Of a DNA stretch of 64,000 nucleotides, positions 1 through 9,900 are shown piece after piece (position 1 is the first letter of the stretch; the number at the start of each line of letters is the position of its first letter). A program made the translations under genes and the position numbers. A model generated the notes under the pieces. The model searched no databases. It worked only from the letters and a program-made list of their open reading frames with translations, and was not told the origin of the DNA. This DNA comes from Afipia sp. GTDB lineage: Bacteria; Pseudomonadota; Alphaproteobacteria; Rhizobiales; Xanthobacteraceae. The DNA is taken from positions 62,001 through 126,000 of the forward strand of contig JACQDM010000007.1 in NCBI GenBank assembly GCA_016201045.1, written 5' to 3'.

Positions 1-1
1 G

Positions 2-1021
2 TACGGCCGCCACGGAACGCCCACCACCAAGGCGCTTCAGGATGCGTTGATGGCGCTGGAAGGTCCGAACTGCGCGGGCGTCGGGCTTGCACCGTCAGGC
101 GTTGCGGCGATCACGACGGCGCTGATGGCGGTTCTCAAATCCGGCGATCATCTCCTCGTGATCGACAGCGCCTATCGGCCGACGCGAAACTTTTGTGACG
201 GCTTTCTCAAACGCTACGGCGTCGAGACGACCTATTTCGATCCGCTGATCGGCGAGAAGATAGAAGAGCTGTTCAAGCAGAATACCCGCGCGGTCATCGT
301 CGAGGCACCGGGGTCGCAGTCGTTCGAGATGCCGGACATTCCCGCCATCGCAGCCGTTGCACATCGCAAAGGTGCCTTGGTCATCGACGACAACACTTGG
401 GCGACCCCGCTCTATCACCGCTCGCTCGATCAGGGCATCGATATCAGCATTCAGGCCGCGACCAAATATATCGGCGGCCATTCCGACATCATGTTCGGAA
501 CGATCTCGGCGAACGCGAAAACCTGGCCGCAGATTGCCGAGGCGATCCGTCTGCTCGGCGTCTGTGCCGGACCGGACGACGTCTTTCTCGCGCTGCGCGG
601 GTTGCGCACGCTTGCGGTTCGGCTCGCCCATCACCAGCAGTCGGCGCTTGAGATGGCCCGATGGTTTGTTGACCGGCCGGAAGTGCTGCGCGTCATTCAC
701 CCTGCGCTCGAAAGCGATCCGGGTTACGCGATCTGGAAGCGCGATTTCACCGGCGCGACGGGACTGTTCAGCGTGGTGCTGAAGCCCGCGCCGAAAAAAG
801 CCGTCGATGCCATGCTCGATGCGCTGACGCTGTTCGGCATGGGCTATTCGTGGGGCGGCTTCGAGAGCCTTGTCATTCCATTCGACTGTTCGTCATACCG
901 GACGGCGACCAAATGGAATCCTGGCGGACCGGCACTTCGCTTTCACATCGGTCTTGAGAATATCGGCGACCTGAAGAATGACCTCGAACGCGGATTTGCG
1001 GCGCTGAAGGCTGCAAGCTGA
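2..1021 (+). CDS. metC: Cystathionine beta-lyase / PLP-dependent Cys/Met metabolism enzyme, 5'-truncated by window edge
   Basis: Frame is open from base 2 (YGRHGTPTTKALQDALMALEG...); PLP-lysine context SIQAATKYIGGHSD. Confidence 0.85.
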   Translation, partial: YGRHGTPTTKALQDALMALEGPNCAGVGLAPSGVAAITTALMAVLKSGDHLLVIDSAYRPTRNFCDGFLKRYGVETTYFDPLIGEKIEELFKQNTRAVIVEAPGSQSFEMPDIPAIAAVAHRKGALVIDDNTWATPLYHRSLDQGIDISIQAATKYIGGHSDIMFGTISANAKTWPQIAEAIRLLGVCAGPDDVFLALRGLRTLAVRLAHHQQSALEMARWFVDRPEVLRVIHPALESDPGYAIWKRDFTGATGLFSVVLKPAPKKAVDAMLDALTLFGMGYSWGGFESLVIPFDCSSYRTATKWNPGGPALRFHIGLENIGDLKNDLERGFAALKAAS

Positions 1022-1026
1022 ATCGG

Positions 1027-1365
1027 TTAGCCGACGCTCTTCGAGCCCGATCCGCGATTTTTGACGATCAGCATGATGTTGCGGATGTAGATGATCGTCG
1101 CGAGGCTCTGCCCGACAATGATGACCGGCTCGCGCTTCGCGATACCGTATACGAGCGTCATCAATCCGCCGGCCATCGAGAAAAACCAGAACGCCATCGG
1201 CACAACGCTGTTGCCGGCCCGTTCGCTTGCGATCCACTGAACGAGAAAGCGCGCCGTGAATGCCAGCTGCGCGACAAGGCCAAAGGCCAGCCAGAAATCG
1301 AACTTCGCCACGAACACGTCGTACAGATAGTCGCTCATCATATGTCCAAACTGAATGAGCATCAT
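1027..1365 (-). CDS. Lipid A biosynthesis N-terminal domain (LABN) small membrane protein
   Basis: FWLAFGLVAQLAFTARFLVQWIASERAGNSVVPMAFWFFSMAGG; start may be internal (1338 or 1365); overlaps next gene. Confidence 0.75.
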   Translation of the reverse strand: MMLIQFGHMMSDYLYDVFVAKFDFWLAFGLVAQLAFTARFLVQWIASERAGNSVVPMAFWFFSMAGGLMTLVYGIAKREPVIIVGQSLATIIYIRNIMLIVKNRGSGSKSVG

Positions 1366-2117
1366 TTTACCTCGGTTGCGGCCGGCGTCGGCTTCTTGCG
1401 GCGAATGAGCCACCACACGCCGAAGAGGTCCATGATTCCGATCCACAGCCGATCGAAGAATCCGTAGTTGGAAACGCCAGAATGTCTTGGGCGGTCGATG
1501 ACATCGACGTAGGCAATGTCATATCCCTCGCGGCGCACGAGCGCTGGCAGAAACCGATGCAGGCCGTCGAAATACGGCATCATCAGAAACACATCGCGAC
1601 GAAACGCCTTCAGGCCGCAGCCGGTGTCGCGGGTGCCATCGTGCAGGATCATGTTGCGGATGCCGTTGGCGGCGCGCGACTGGAATTTCTTGAAGCCGGT
1701 ATCCTTGCGTCCGACGCGCTGACCTGCCGCAAGGCCGACTCCATTGCCGCCCTTCTCGATCGCCGAGATCAGATCCGGCAGAAAGGCGGGATTGTTCTGG
1801 CCGTCGCCGTCGAGCGTCGCCACGATGGCGCCCCGCGCCGCGCGAACGCCGCTGCGCACGGCTGCAGACTGGCCCGACGATTTGGCGTGATCGATGCGGC
1901 GCAGATTTTTCCGCGCGTTCATTTCCGTCGCAAGGCGTGCCGGCGTGGAATCGGTCGAGCCGTCGTTGACGTAGATGATTTCATAGTTCCAGCGACTGTC
2001 GAGCGCAGCGGCAATCTCCGCGATCAACGGGGAAATATTGTTCTCCTCGTTGCGCACCGGCACCACGATGGACACGTCGGCAGCAGGCACAACTGAGGAA
2101 ATGGATCGGTCGGTCAT
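1362..2117 (-). CDS. Family 2 glycosyltransferase (dolichol/undecaprenyl-phosphate sugar transferase-like)
   Basis: VSIVVPVRNEENNISPLIAEI...YVNDGSTDST, TLDGDGQNNP. Confidence 0.85.
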   Translation of the reverse strand: MTDRSISSVVPAADVSIVVPVRNEENNISPLIAEIAAALDSRWNYEIIYVNDGSTDSTPARLATEMNARKNLRRIDHAKSSGQSAAVRSGVRAARGAIVATLDGDGQNNPAFLPDLISAIEKGGNGVGLAAGQRVGRKDTGFKKFQSRAANGIRNMILHDGTRDTGCGLKAFRRDVFLMMPYFDGLHRFLPALVRREGYDIAYVDVIDRPRHSGVSNYGFFDRLWIGIMDLFGVWWLIRRKKPTPAATEVK

Positions 2118-2172
2118 GGCCTTGCACTATCCGCGCGAAATCGCCGGATTTTCCGGCGTCCGGCGAGGCTTA

Positions 2173-3015
2173 TTATGGTGCTGAACGCCTGCGGGCAACC
2201 CTTTTGACGGCATTCCAGGAGGGCTGCTGAAGCGGCGTAATCGAGCCGTCATCCTTGATCTTGAAGCCGAGATGCCTCGCGGCGAACCAATATCGCACCA
2301 GCATCGCACCTATGACACCGACAAGAGCGCCGGCCATCACATCGCTTGGATGATGCGCCAGCAAAACGACGCGGCTGACGCAGATCAGAATCGTAAAAAT
2401 CCACATCGCGACGGTCAGGCGCGGCCACAGCGTTGCTATGGCGAACGCCATGGCGGCCGCCGTCAAGGCGTGGCCGGACGGAAAGCTGGCATAGGCTTCA
2501 ACGCGCGCGAAGGGCGAAAAATTATAGGCATTGGCGTCCCCGCCGACGAACGGCCGCCCACGCCCCACTGAAATCTTGATCAGTTCACCGATGATCCGCG
2601 CGGTCAGCACCGAGAAGAAAATATACTGAAGGCGAATTCCGAACAACGCCAAGGCGAGCCGCGACGAATTGTGCAGCCGGGGCAAAGTCAGAATGACAAG
2701 CAGCAGCGCGGCAACGAGTGCGCCAAGCACGAATTCGGATTTGGCAAATTCCGTAAACACCCGGACCGCAAACAGATCGGGGCTGCCGCGCGGCGGCATC
2801 AATCGTATCGCGGAAACGTCGATCAGGAACATCGATGCACCGACCGCGACTGCCGTGACAATCGACAGCAAGAGCCAGCGCCGCGCCATGACACGCCGCG
2901 CCTGCTGGCGGCGCGAATGCGACGGCGCACCGAACAGCCGCAAAAACGACGTCCTGACGATCAAAGCCAATTGCCGGACATAGCTCGCGGATTGCACGGC
3001 GGCTGAAGCTGGCAC
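2173..3015 (-). CDS. PAP2 family membrane phosphatase
   Basis: KISVGRGRP...SFPSGHALTAAAMAFA...SRVVLLAHHPSDVMAGALVG (PAP2 signature). Confidence 0.85.
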   Translation of the reverse strand: MPASAAVQSASYVRQLALIVRTSFLRLFGAPSHSRRQQARRVMARRWLLLSIVTAVAVGASMFLIDVSAIRLMPPRGSPDLFAVRVFTEFAKSEFVLGALVAALLLVILTLPRLHNSSRLALALFGIRLQYIFFSVLTARIIGELIKISVGRGRPFVGGDANAYNFSPFARVEAYASFPSGHALTAAAMAFAIATLWPRLTVAMWIFTILICVSRVVLLAHHPSDVMAGALVGVIGAMLVRYWFAARHLGFKIKDDGSITPLQQPSWNAVKRVARRRSAP

Positions 3016-4763
3016 TACTCCGTTCCCTCGGAACGGAACACGGCCACCGAAATCGAGCGGCCCTGCGAAATGTTGAAACCGTCGATGCGATCGCCGACGG
3101 CATAACGAAGCCCGATGGCTTCGGCACGCTGCGCGAACGCGCGTTCTTCACGCGCCTCGACCAGCGCAAACCGGCAGCTTCCCTGCAGCAGAAAGTCGGC
3201 CGCCCCCGAACCGTTGGTCAGAAGCGTCGATGTGCCCACCATGAAGACGAGGCTCGGCTCCTGAAATCCGGCGGCCGCTGCAACAGGCTTGACGCATTCG
3301 ACGCTGCGCAGCGAGCGGGCGATCTGCACACTTGGAAACAGAGGCGACAGCGACGGGATCACCGCGCCATAAATGCAGACGGCCAGAAACCACGCAGCAG
3401 CCACCGCATTGAGCAACGAATGCTCGCCGCGCTGATTGTCAAACAGCCACCATGCGAATAAGCCGAAGATCATCGCGCCCGCAGCGAACGGCCACGCAGG
3501 GAACTGCGGCTGATGCAGCATTGCGATGGCAACAATGATCGCGCCGATCGCTGCAACCAGCGGCAGCACGAACCACCATGCCGCGCCACGCGCGATCCAC
3601 GGCGTCTGTGACAGCACCCGCCGCTCCAGCGCGCCAACAATCAGGATTGCGATGGCAGGATAAAGCGGCAGCACGTAGTGCGGCAGCTTGGTGATGACGA
3701 GTTCAAACACGATCCATGCCGGCAAAACCCATGCGAGCAGAAACTGCGCACCGGGTTCACGCCGCGCACGCCACACCGCCGGAACGGCCATGCCCGCGAG
3801 TGCCGATCCCGGCCAGAACGTCACCCAGAACAGAACGAAATAGAGTCCCGGCGGCGCGCCGTGCGACTCCATCGGGCTCGCGATCTTGTTCAGCATGTCG
3901 CCGCCGAGCGAGTTCTCGAAGAAGCTCTCGCCCGATTTCAAAAAGATCGCGACGAACCAAGGTAATACGAGGACGAGCATCCACATCAGCCCCCACAACG
4001 GCCGCAAGCGCCACAGCCATGCGACGGAGCGGTCGAGGATCGCAAGCGTCACAACGGTGAGCGCCACGAACATTAGGATCAGCGGGCCTTTGAGCAAAAT
4101 GCCGCCCGCCATTCCGGTCCAGAAAATTGCGGGCAGCGTCCACGGCGGGTGCGCGGCATTGTCACCGCGCTGCCATTGCAGATAAACGCGCGCCATCGCG
4201 CCCATCACCGCAGTTGTCGTCAGCAGCAGCATCGCATCGGTTTTTGCGAGACGCGCCTCGACACCGAGCAGGATAGAACTGCACATGATGAGACCGGCGA
4301 GCAGCGCGCCGCGACGCGTTACGAATCCGAGCGCAGTCCAATACGTCAGCAGCACCGCACCGATTGCCCCGATCAGCGAGGGAACGCGATAAAGCCAGAT
4401 GCGGATTTGTGCGTTCGGCAATCCGAGCTTGGACACGGTTTCGACGGCGGCCGCCTGCAGCCAGTAAATGCCGACGGGCTTTTTGTAGCGAACCTCGTCC
4501 TGAAATCGGATGTCGACAAAATCCTTGTTCTCCACCATCTGCTTTGTGGCCTGCGCAAAGCGCGCCTCGTCGCGATCGACCGGCGGAATGTTGAAAAATC
4601 CGGGGAGGAAAAACATCAGCGCGCACAGCATGAGCATGGCGACGGCGCGCGCATGGTTGGCCGACGCAAAATCCAGAACCCGTACCAGTCCGCTGCCGGG
4701 ATTTTTCCGGGTAACAGGCTCGCGGGGAGCGCCAAATCGGGGACGCGGGTAGATGTCGGTCAT
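3015..4763 (-). CDS. ArnT/PMT-family glycosyltransferase (GT-C)
   Basis: Multi-TM; NIPPVDRDEARFAQATKQMVENKDFVDIRFQDEVRYKKPVGIYWLQ. Confidence 0.85.
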   Translation of the reverse strand: MTDIYPRPRFGAPREPVTRKNPGSGLVRVLDFASANHARAVAMLMLCALMFFLPGFFNIPPVDRDEARFAQATKQMVENKDFVDIRFQDEVRYKKPVGIYWLQAAAVETVSKLGLPNAQIRIWLYRVPSLIGAIGAVLLTYWTALGFVTRRGALLAGLIMCSSILLGVEARLAKTDAMLLLTTTAVMGAMARVYLQWQRGDNAAHPPWTLPAIFWTGMAGGILLKGPLILMFVALTVVTLAILDRSVAWLWRLRPLWGLMWMLVLVLPWFVAIFLKSGESFFENSLGGDMLNKIASPMESHGAPPGLYFVLFWVTFWPGSALAGMAVPAVWRARREPGAQFLLAWVLPAWIVFELVITKLPHYVLPLYPAIAILIVGALERRVLSQTPWIARGAAWWFVLPLVAAIGAIIVAIAMLHQPQFPAWPFAAGAMIFGLFAWWLFDNQRGEHSLLNAVAAAWFLAVCIYGAVIPSLSPLFPSVQIARSLRSVECVKPVAAAAGFQEPSLVFMVGTSTLLTNGSGAADFLLQGSCRFALVEAREERAFAQRAEAIGLRYAVGDRIDGFNISQGRSISVAVFRSEGTE

Positions 4764-4813
4764 CGGCTTCGCTTACGCCGAAACCATCATGGGGACAACC
4801 GCTTGGCGGTAGC

Positions 4814-6931
4814 CTACTGAATTCTCACGACAACTGTGTCTGCGGCACCCGTGGCATCCATCACGGTCAGCCGCACGAATCCGGGACCCGGCGGATCGAT
4901 CAGTTTCTGGCGGCGGCTGTCGATGTCGCCGACCGCCACACCGTTGACCAGCATCGTCATCGGCAGCACGCCGCCGGCAACTTTCACCGGCAACGTCGCT
5001 GTATTCGCTTCGCCCGCGCTGTTTGCATCGATCCGCGAGCCGTTGAGCGGAAACTGGATGCGAAGAGCCTGCTCGCTTCCAGTGCGGATGAAATCGCCAG
5101 CCGGGCGAAAACGCCGCAGCGGCAACGGCAGCTTCGCGTTGGTTGCGATCAGCGTGCCCTTCGGTGCTTTCGGCAGCGCTGCAGGCGACTTGCCGGTGCG
5201 CGCGAATGCATCGAACAGGATCGGGGCTGCGGCTGTTCTGCCGGTCAAGCCGGTGACCGGCGCGCCATCCGGGCGTCCAACCCAGACGCCGATGGTCATG
5301 CGTCCGTCGAAACCGATCGACCACGCGTCGCGATAGCCGTAACTCGTGCCGGTCTTGAACGCGATGCGGTGTGACGGCGCGTTGTCGGGCGGCGGCGTTC
5401 CGATCAGGATATTTCCGACCTGCCACGCTGCGGAGGCTTCGACGAGCCGCCGCACGTCTTGCTCGCCACCGCCATCTCTTACGATCTCGCGTAACGGCAT
5501 GGTGTTGCCGAGCCGCGCCAGACCCGAATACAACCGCACCAGATCGCTCAGCGTGATGCCGACGCCGCCGAGGCCCATCGCAAGACCCGGTACTTCGTCC
5601 TTCGGAAGAATCAAGTTCGCGCCGGCCTGACGGATGCGCGCGGTCAGGCGGCTCGACCCGACGCGGTCCAAGAGCGCAATCGCAGGAACGTTGAGCGACA
5701 TTTGCAAAGCACGGCGGATCGCGACCGTACCCTGAAACGTCATGTCGAAATTCTCCGGCGCGTAGGAGCCGTAACGAATGGGCCGATCCTCGATCAGGCT
5801 TTCCGGATTGACGAAACCGTCCTCGAACGCGAGACCGTAGATGAAGGGCTTGAGCGTCGAGCCGGGCGAACGCACCGCGCGCGTCATGTCCACCTGCCCG
5901 GCGCGGCGCGCATCGAAATAATCGGGCGAACCGATATGCGCGATGACTTCGCCGGTCGCATTGTCGACCGCGAGGATTCCAATCGACGCGCTGGCGTTGA
6001 ACGAAGACATCCGGTCGCGCGCCAGCGCTTCGAGATTTTTCTGAATTGTTGCATCGAGCGTCAGCCGGATGACCGGCGACTCTTTCAAGACGGCGACAGC
6101 CTGCACAGTCGCGTGCGGCGCAAGGATCGGCATCGCCTTGCGCAATGACGGCACCGGCTCGATCAGCGCGCGGGAGGCGTCGTCTTGCGGTACGCGGCCC
6201 TCCGCAACCAGACGCATCAGCACCCGGTCGCGCGCCGAGCGTGCCGCATCCGAAAACCGATCCAGCCGCCGCGTTTCCGGCGACTGCGGCAGCGCGACCA
6301 GAAGTGCGCTCTCGGCCAGCGAAAGCCGCTTCGGCTCCTTGCCGAAATAGGCGAACGAGGCAGCGCGCACGCCTTCGAGATTTCCGCCGAATGGCGCGAG
6401 CGTCAGATAAAGATCGAGAATCTCATCCTTGCTCAGTTGCCGCTCGATCTGCAAGGCACGGACGATCTGCCGCAACTTTGCAGAGACCGAACGCTCCTGG
6501 CGCGGCTCGATCAGCCGCGCGAGCTGCATCGTGATCGTCGATCCGCCCGAGACGATGTGCCCGCGCGTTGCGATCTGAAATGCCGCGCGCATCAGAGCGA
6601 GCGGATCGACGCCGGGGTGCGACCGGAAGCGGCGGTCCTCATAGCCGAGCAGCAGGTCGACATAGTCGGGATCGACGTTCGATAAGGTGCTGACCGGCAG
6701 CCGCCAGCGTCCGTCCGGCATCGCGAACGCACGCAGCAGCTTTCCGTTGCGGTCGACAACGACGGTCGACGCGCGCCGCGCCTGTTCGAGCGGCAATGGC
6801 GGAAGCCACGCGATCCAGATCGCAAAAACAGACAATCCGACCGCCAAAGCGATGCCGAGCGCGATGGATGCGCGCCTGGCGTATCGCCATCGCCGATCGA
6901 CAGACGGCTTCATGGTCGCTGCGGCTGTCAT
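4814..6931 (-). CDS. pbpC: Penicillin-binding protein 1C
   Basis: Transglycosylase (GGSTITMQLARL) and transpeptidase (SPGSTLKPFIYGLAF, KTGTSYGYRDAW) motifs. Confidence 0.9.
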   Translation of the reverse strand: MTAAATMKPSVDRRWRYARRASIALGIALAVGLSVFAIWIAWLPPLPLEQARRASTVVVDRNGKLLRAFAMPDGRWRLPVSTLSNVDPDYVDLLLGYEDRRFRSHPGVDPLALMRAAFQIATRGHIVSGGSTITMQLARLIEPRQERSVSAKLRQIVRALQIERQLSKDEILDLYLTLAPFGGNLEGVRAASFAYFGKEPKRLSLAESALLVALPQSPETRRLDRFSDAARSARDRVLMRLVAEGRVPQDDASRALIEPVPSLRKAMPILAPHATVQAVAVLKESPVIRLTLDATIQKNLEALARDRMSSFNASASIGILAVDNATGEVIAHIGSPDYFDARRAGQVDMTRAVRSPGSTLKPFIYGLAFEDGFVNPESLIEDRPIRYGSYAPENFDMTFQGTVAIRRALQMSLNVPAIALLDRVGSSRLTARIRQAGANLILPKDEVPGLAMGLGGVGITLSDLVRLYSGLARLGNTMPLREIVRDGGGEQDVRRLVEASAAWQVGNILIGTPPPDNAPSHRIAFKTGTSYGYRDAWSIGFDGRMTIGVWVGRPDGAPVTGLTGRTAAAPILFDAFARTGKSPAALPKAPKGTLIATNAKLPLPLRRFRPAGDFIRTGSEQALRIQFPLNGSRIDANSAGEANTATLPVKVAGGVLPMTMLVNGVAVGDIDSRRQKLIDPPGPGFVRLTVMDATGAADTVVVRIQ

Positions 6932-9900
6932 TTCGCCGGGCTCACCTCGACAGTGCCCGTGCCGGTGCGGCCATAGCGCGAGGGGTTATACATGTCCTCG
7001 ACATAGGCTTGCGGCAGCACGTACTTACCGGGCGAAACCGCGCGCACGACGTAAGCCACGGTAAACACCGGACTGTCGTCGCCTGCGCGTTCGATCGACG
7101 CGCTGAAACGGTCATCGCGGAATTCGGTGTTCTCCGGATCCTCGCCGTCCTGAATCCAGTCGAGCGTTCCGGTATCGCCGGACGACACGAGCTTCGGATT
7201 GTCGATCTCGAGTCCTGCCGGCAGATAATCAGCCACCATGATATGCCCGAACTCCGGCTTCGGTTCGGTAATCTTCAATACCACCGCGAAACGGTCGTTC
7301 TGCTTGGCTTTTGAAATGTCCACCGGCTTGCCGTCGAGCGTGAAATAGTTGCGCTCGATCTTGAAGCCGTTGGATGCCGCAGGTTCCGGCGTGATCGGCG
7401 CGCCGGTTACGGAGACCACGGCCTGCACCGGCGTGTCGCCGGTGTTGACGATCCGCACCGGCTTCGCCGCCATCTCGGCGCTTCGGTAACTGCGATAGAG
7501 CGCGTTCTTTGCCGGCGCACCGTCGACGGACAGCGAAACGCCATTCGCTTCCTTGGCGAGCGCACGCGAGGCGAGAACGAGCCACGCATTCTCCTGCGTC
7601 GAAGTGTAAGGCGTCAGTCCGCGCGCCGCTTCCACGCGCTCGACGGCGAGTGTCAGCGTTGCCTTCGGTGCATTGCCTTCGCTTGCAAGCGAGACCAGTG
7701 CCGCAGCGTCACGCAGCGACGAGCCGTAATCGCTGCGGCCAAATTCGAGTACAGGTTTCGGCTGGAGGCTGTCGACAGCCGCCGCATAGACGCGCTCGGC
7801 GCGAACACGGTCACCGACAAGCGCGAGCGCGGCGGCGAGCTGCGCCTTTGCAATCGGCGTTGCGATGTTCTTCAGTTTGGTGTCGGCGAGATAACGCAGA
7901 TCGCCGATCGGGGCCGCGCCGTTTTTTGCGAGGACATAGAGGCCGTAGGCGAGATCGCGCCCGCCATCCTTTTCCGGCTCGTCGGCATTGACGACGGAGT
8001 TGCGGATGCGATCCAGCGCCGTCTTGAACAGAATGTCCGGCACCACGAAACCCTTTTCGCGCGCACGCGTCAGGAAGTCGGTCACATACGCATCCAGCCA
8101 CGCATCGTCGCCACCGGCGGACCACAGCCCGAACGATCCATTCGATCCCTGACGCGCGAGCAGCCGGTCGATGGCATCCTTGATGCGCTGATCCACGGCC
8201 GTATCCATCGCCAGATGCGCTTCGGCCGCGAGGTCGTTGACGTAAAGCAACGGCATCGCGCGGCTGGTGATCTGCTCGGAACAGCCGAACGGATAACGGT
8301 CCAGCGCCTTGAGGATTGTCGCCGCATCGAGCGCGGTCGAAAGGCCGACCGACAACTGCACGCCACCAGTGCCCGGCACGAGATCGGCGAACATGTCCGA
8401 GGTCAGAACAAGGCTTTCGCCCTTCGCCAATGTCCGCACCGAACGCCGCGCAAGAATTTGCGTCGCGGGCTTCACGTCGAGCGCATAGTGCCGCGCCAAC
8501 GTAAGGCCGTTCGGGCCCTTGATATCGACGTCGAGATTGGCTTGCCCCGCGCCACTCGGCGCATCGATGGCCAGCGCGACGGTGCTGCGCTGTTTCGAGG
8601 CGAGCCGCATCGTCGTTGCGGGATTGCCGAACAGCGACACCGGCCCTGTTGTCTTGACGTTGATGACGTAGTCGCCGGCAGCGCCTTCGACATTGTCGAG
8701 ATCGAGGTTCATCGTACCGCGGTCGCCCGCCAGCAGAAAGCGCGGCAAGGTCGCCGTGAGCACGACAGGATCGCGGATCGTCACATCTGTATTGGCGCGG
8801 CCTACTTTCGTTGCGCTCCATGCAACGGCCATTACGCGTGCAGTCCCCGCGAACTCAGGAATGTCGAACGACACGTCCGCCATGCCGTTTGAGCCAACGG
8901 TGACGATCCCCGAATAAAGCGCGAGAGGCTTCTGTGTCGGCGGGCTGCCCTGCAGTTCTGCACCCGCACCATCGCCGCCTGTTCGGATCTGGCCGCGCGT
9001 GCCTTGCATGCCGTCGATCAGTTGTCCGTAAAGATCGCGGATTTCAGACGTCATTGCGCGCTGGCCGAGATAGTAATCGTCCGGCGCAGGCGGCTTGTAG
9101 TTCGTCAGATTGAGAATGCCGACATCGACAGCCGCGAGGACGACTTTCACGTCCTCGCCGCGCCCGGCGCCTTCGACCTTCACCGGCAACTTCAATGTCG
9201 AGTTCGGACGAATGAGCGCAGGCGGAGACAGGCTGACCTTGAGTGTGCGTTCGGACTTGTCGATACCGAACCATTTCAGGCCGATGGAGCGTCCGGGCAT
9301 CCGCTGGGCTGCGGCATCGAGCGGACGGCGCAACGTCGCAACGACATAAGCACCCGTTCCCCAATCCTTGCCGACCGAAACGTTGATCTTGTTCTGGCCT
9401 TCCTTGATGTCGGAAGTCTGCGTCGTCAGGAGACGATCGCCGAGCACGTTGATCGTCAGTTTTCCAGCGGAGCGCGCGTTGACGGACACGATCATCGTAT
9501 CGCCGGACTTGTATTCCGGCTTGTCGATCGAGGTCTCGAGCAGGTCCGGCGTGTCGGCGCTGCCGTCGGAATACCAGCCGACATCGAACTGCACCGAGGT
9601 AATCGGCCCGTCGGCGTCGGTCGATTTGACGTCGAGGCGATAACGCCCCGGCTGAGGTGTCGACCCGATGCGCGCGGGCTTGTCGGCGGCGATCGTCAGG
9701 TCGCCGTCGGCTACACGCTTGGTGGATTTCACCGGCTCGTAGTCCCACGATGAGCCTTGGCGATACCATTGGTAACGCGACTCGATCTTCATCAGTTCGT
9801 AGCGCAGCCCGGAACGCGCCAGCGACTTGCCGTCGGGCGAGACGAAGACAACATCGAAATTGGCCGGATCGCCTTCGGCGACATTCTTGTCGGCGAACAG

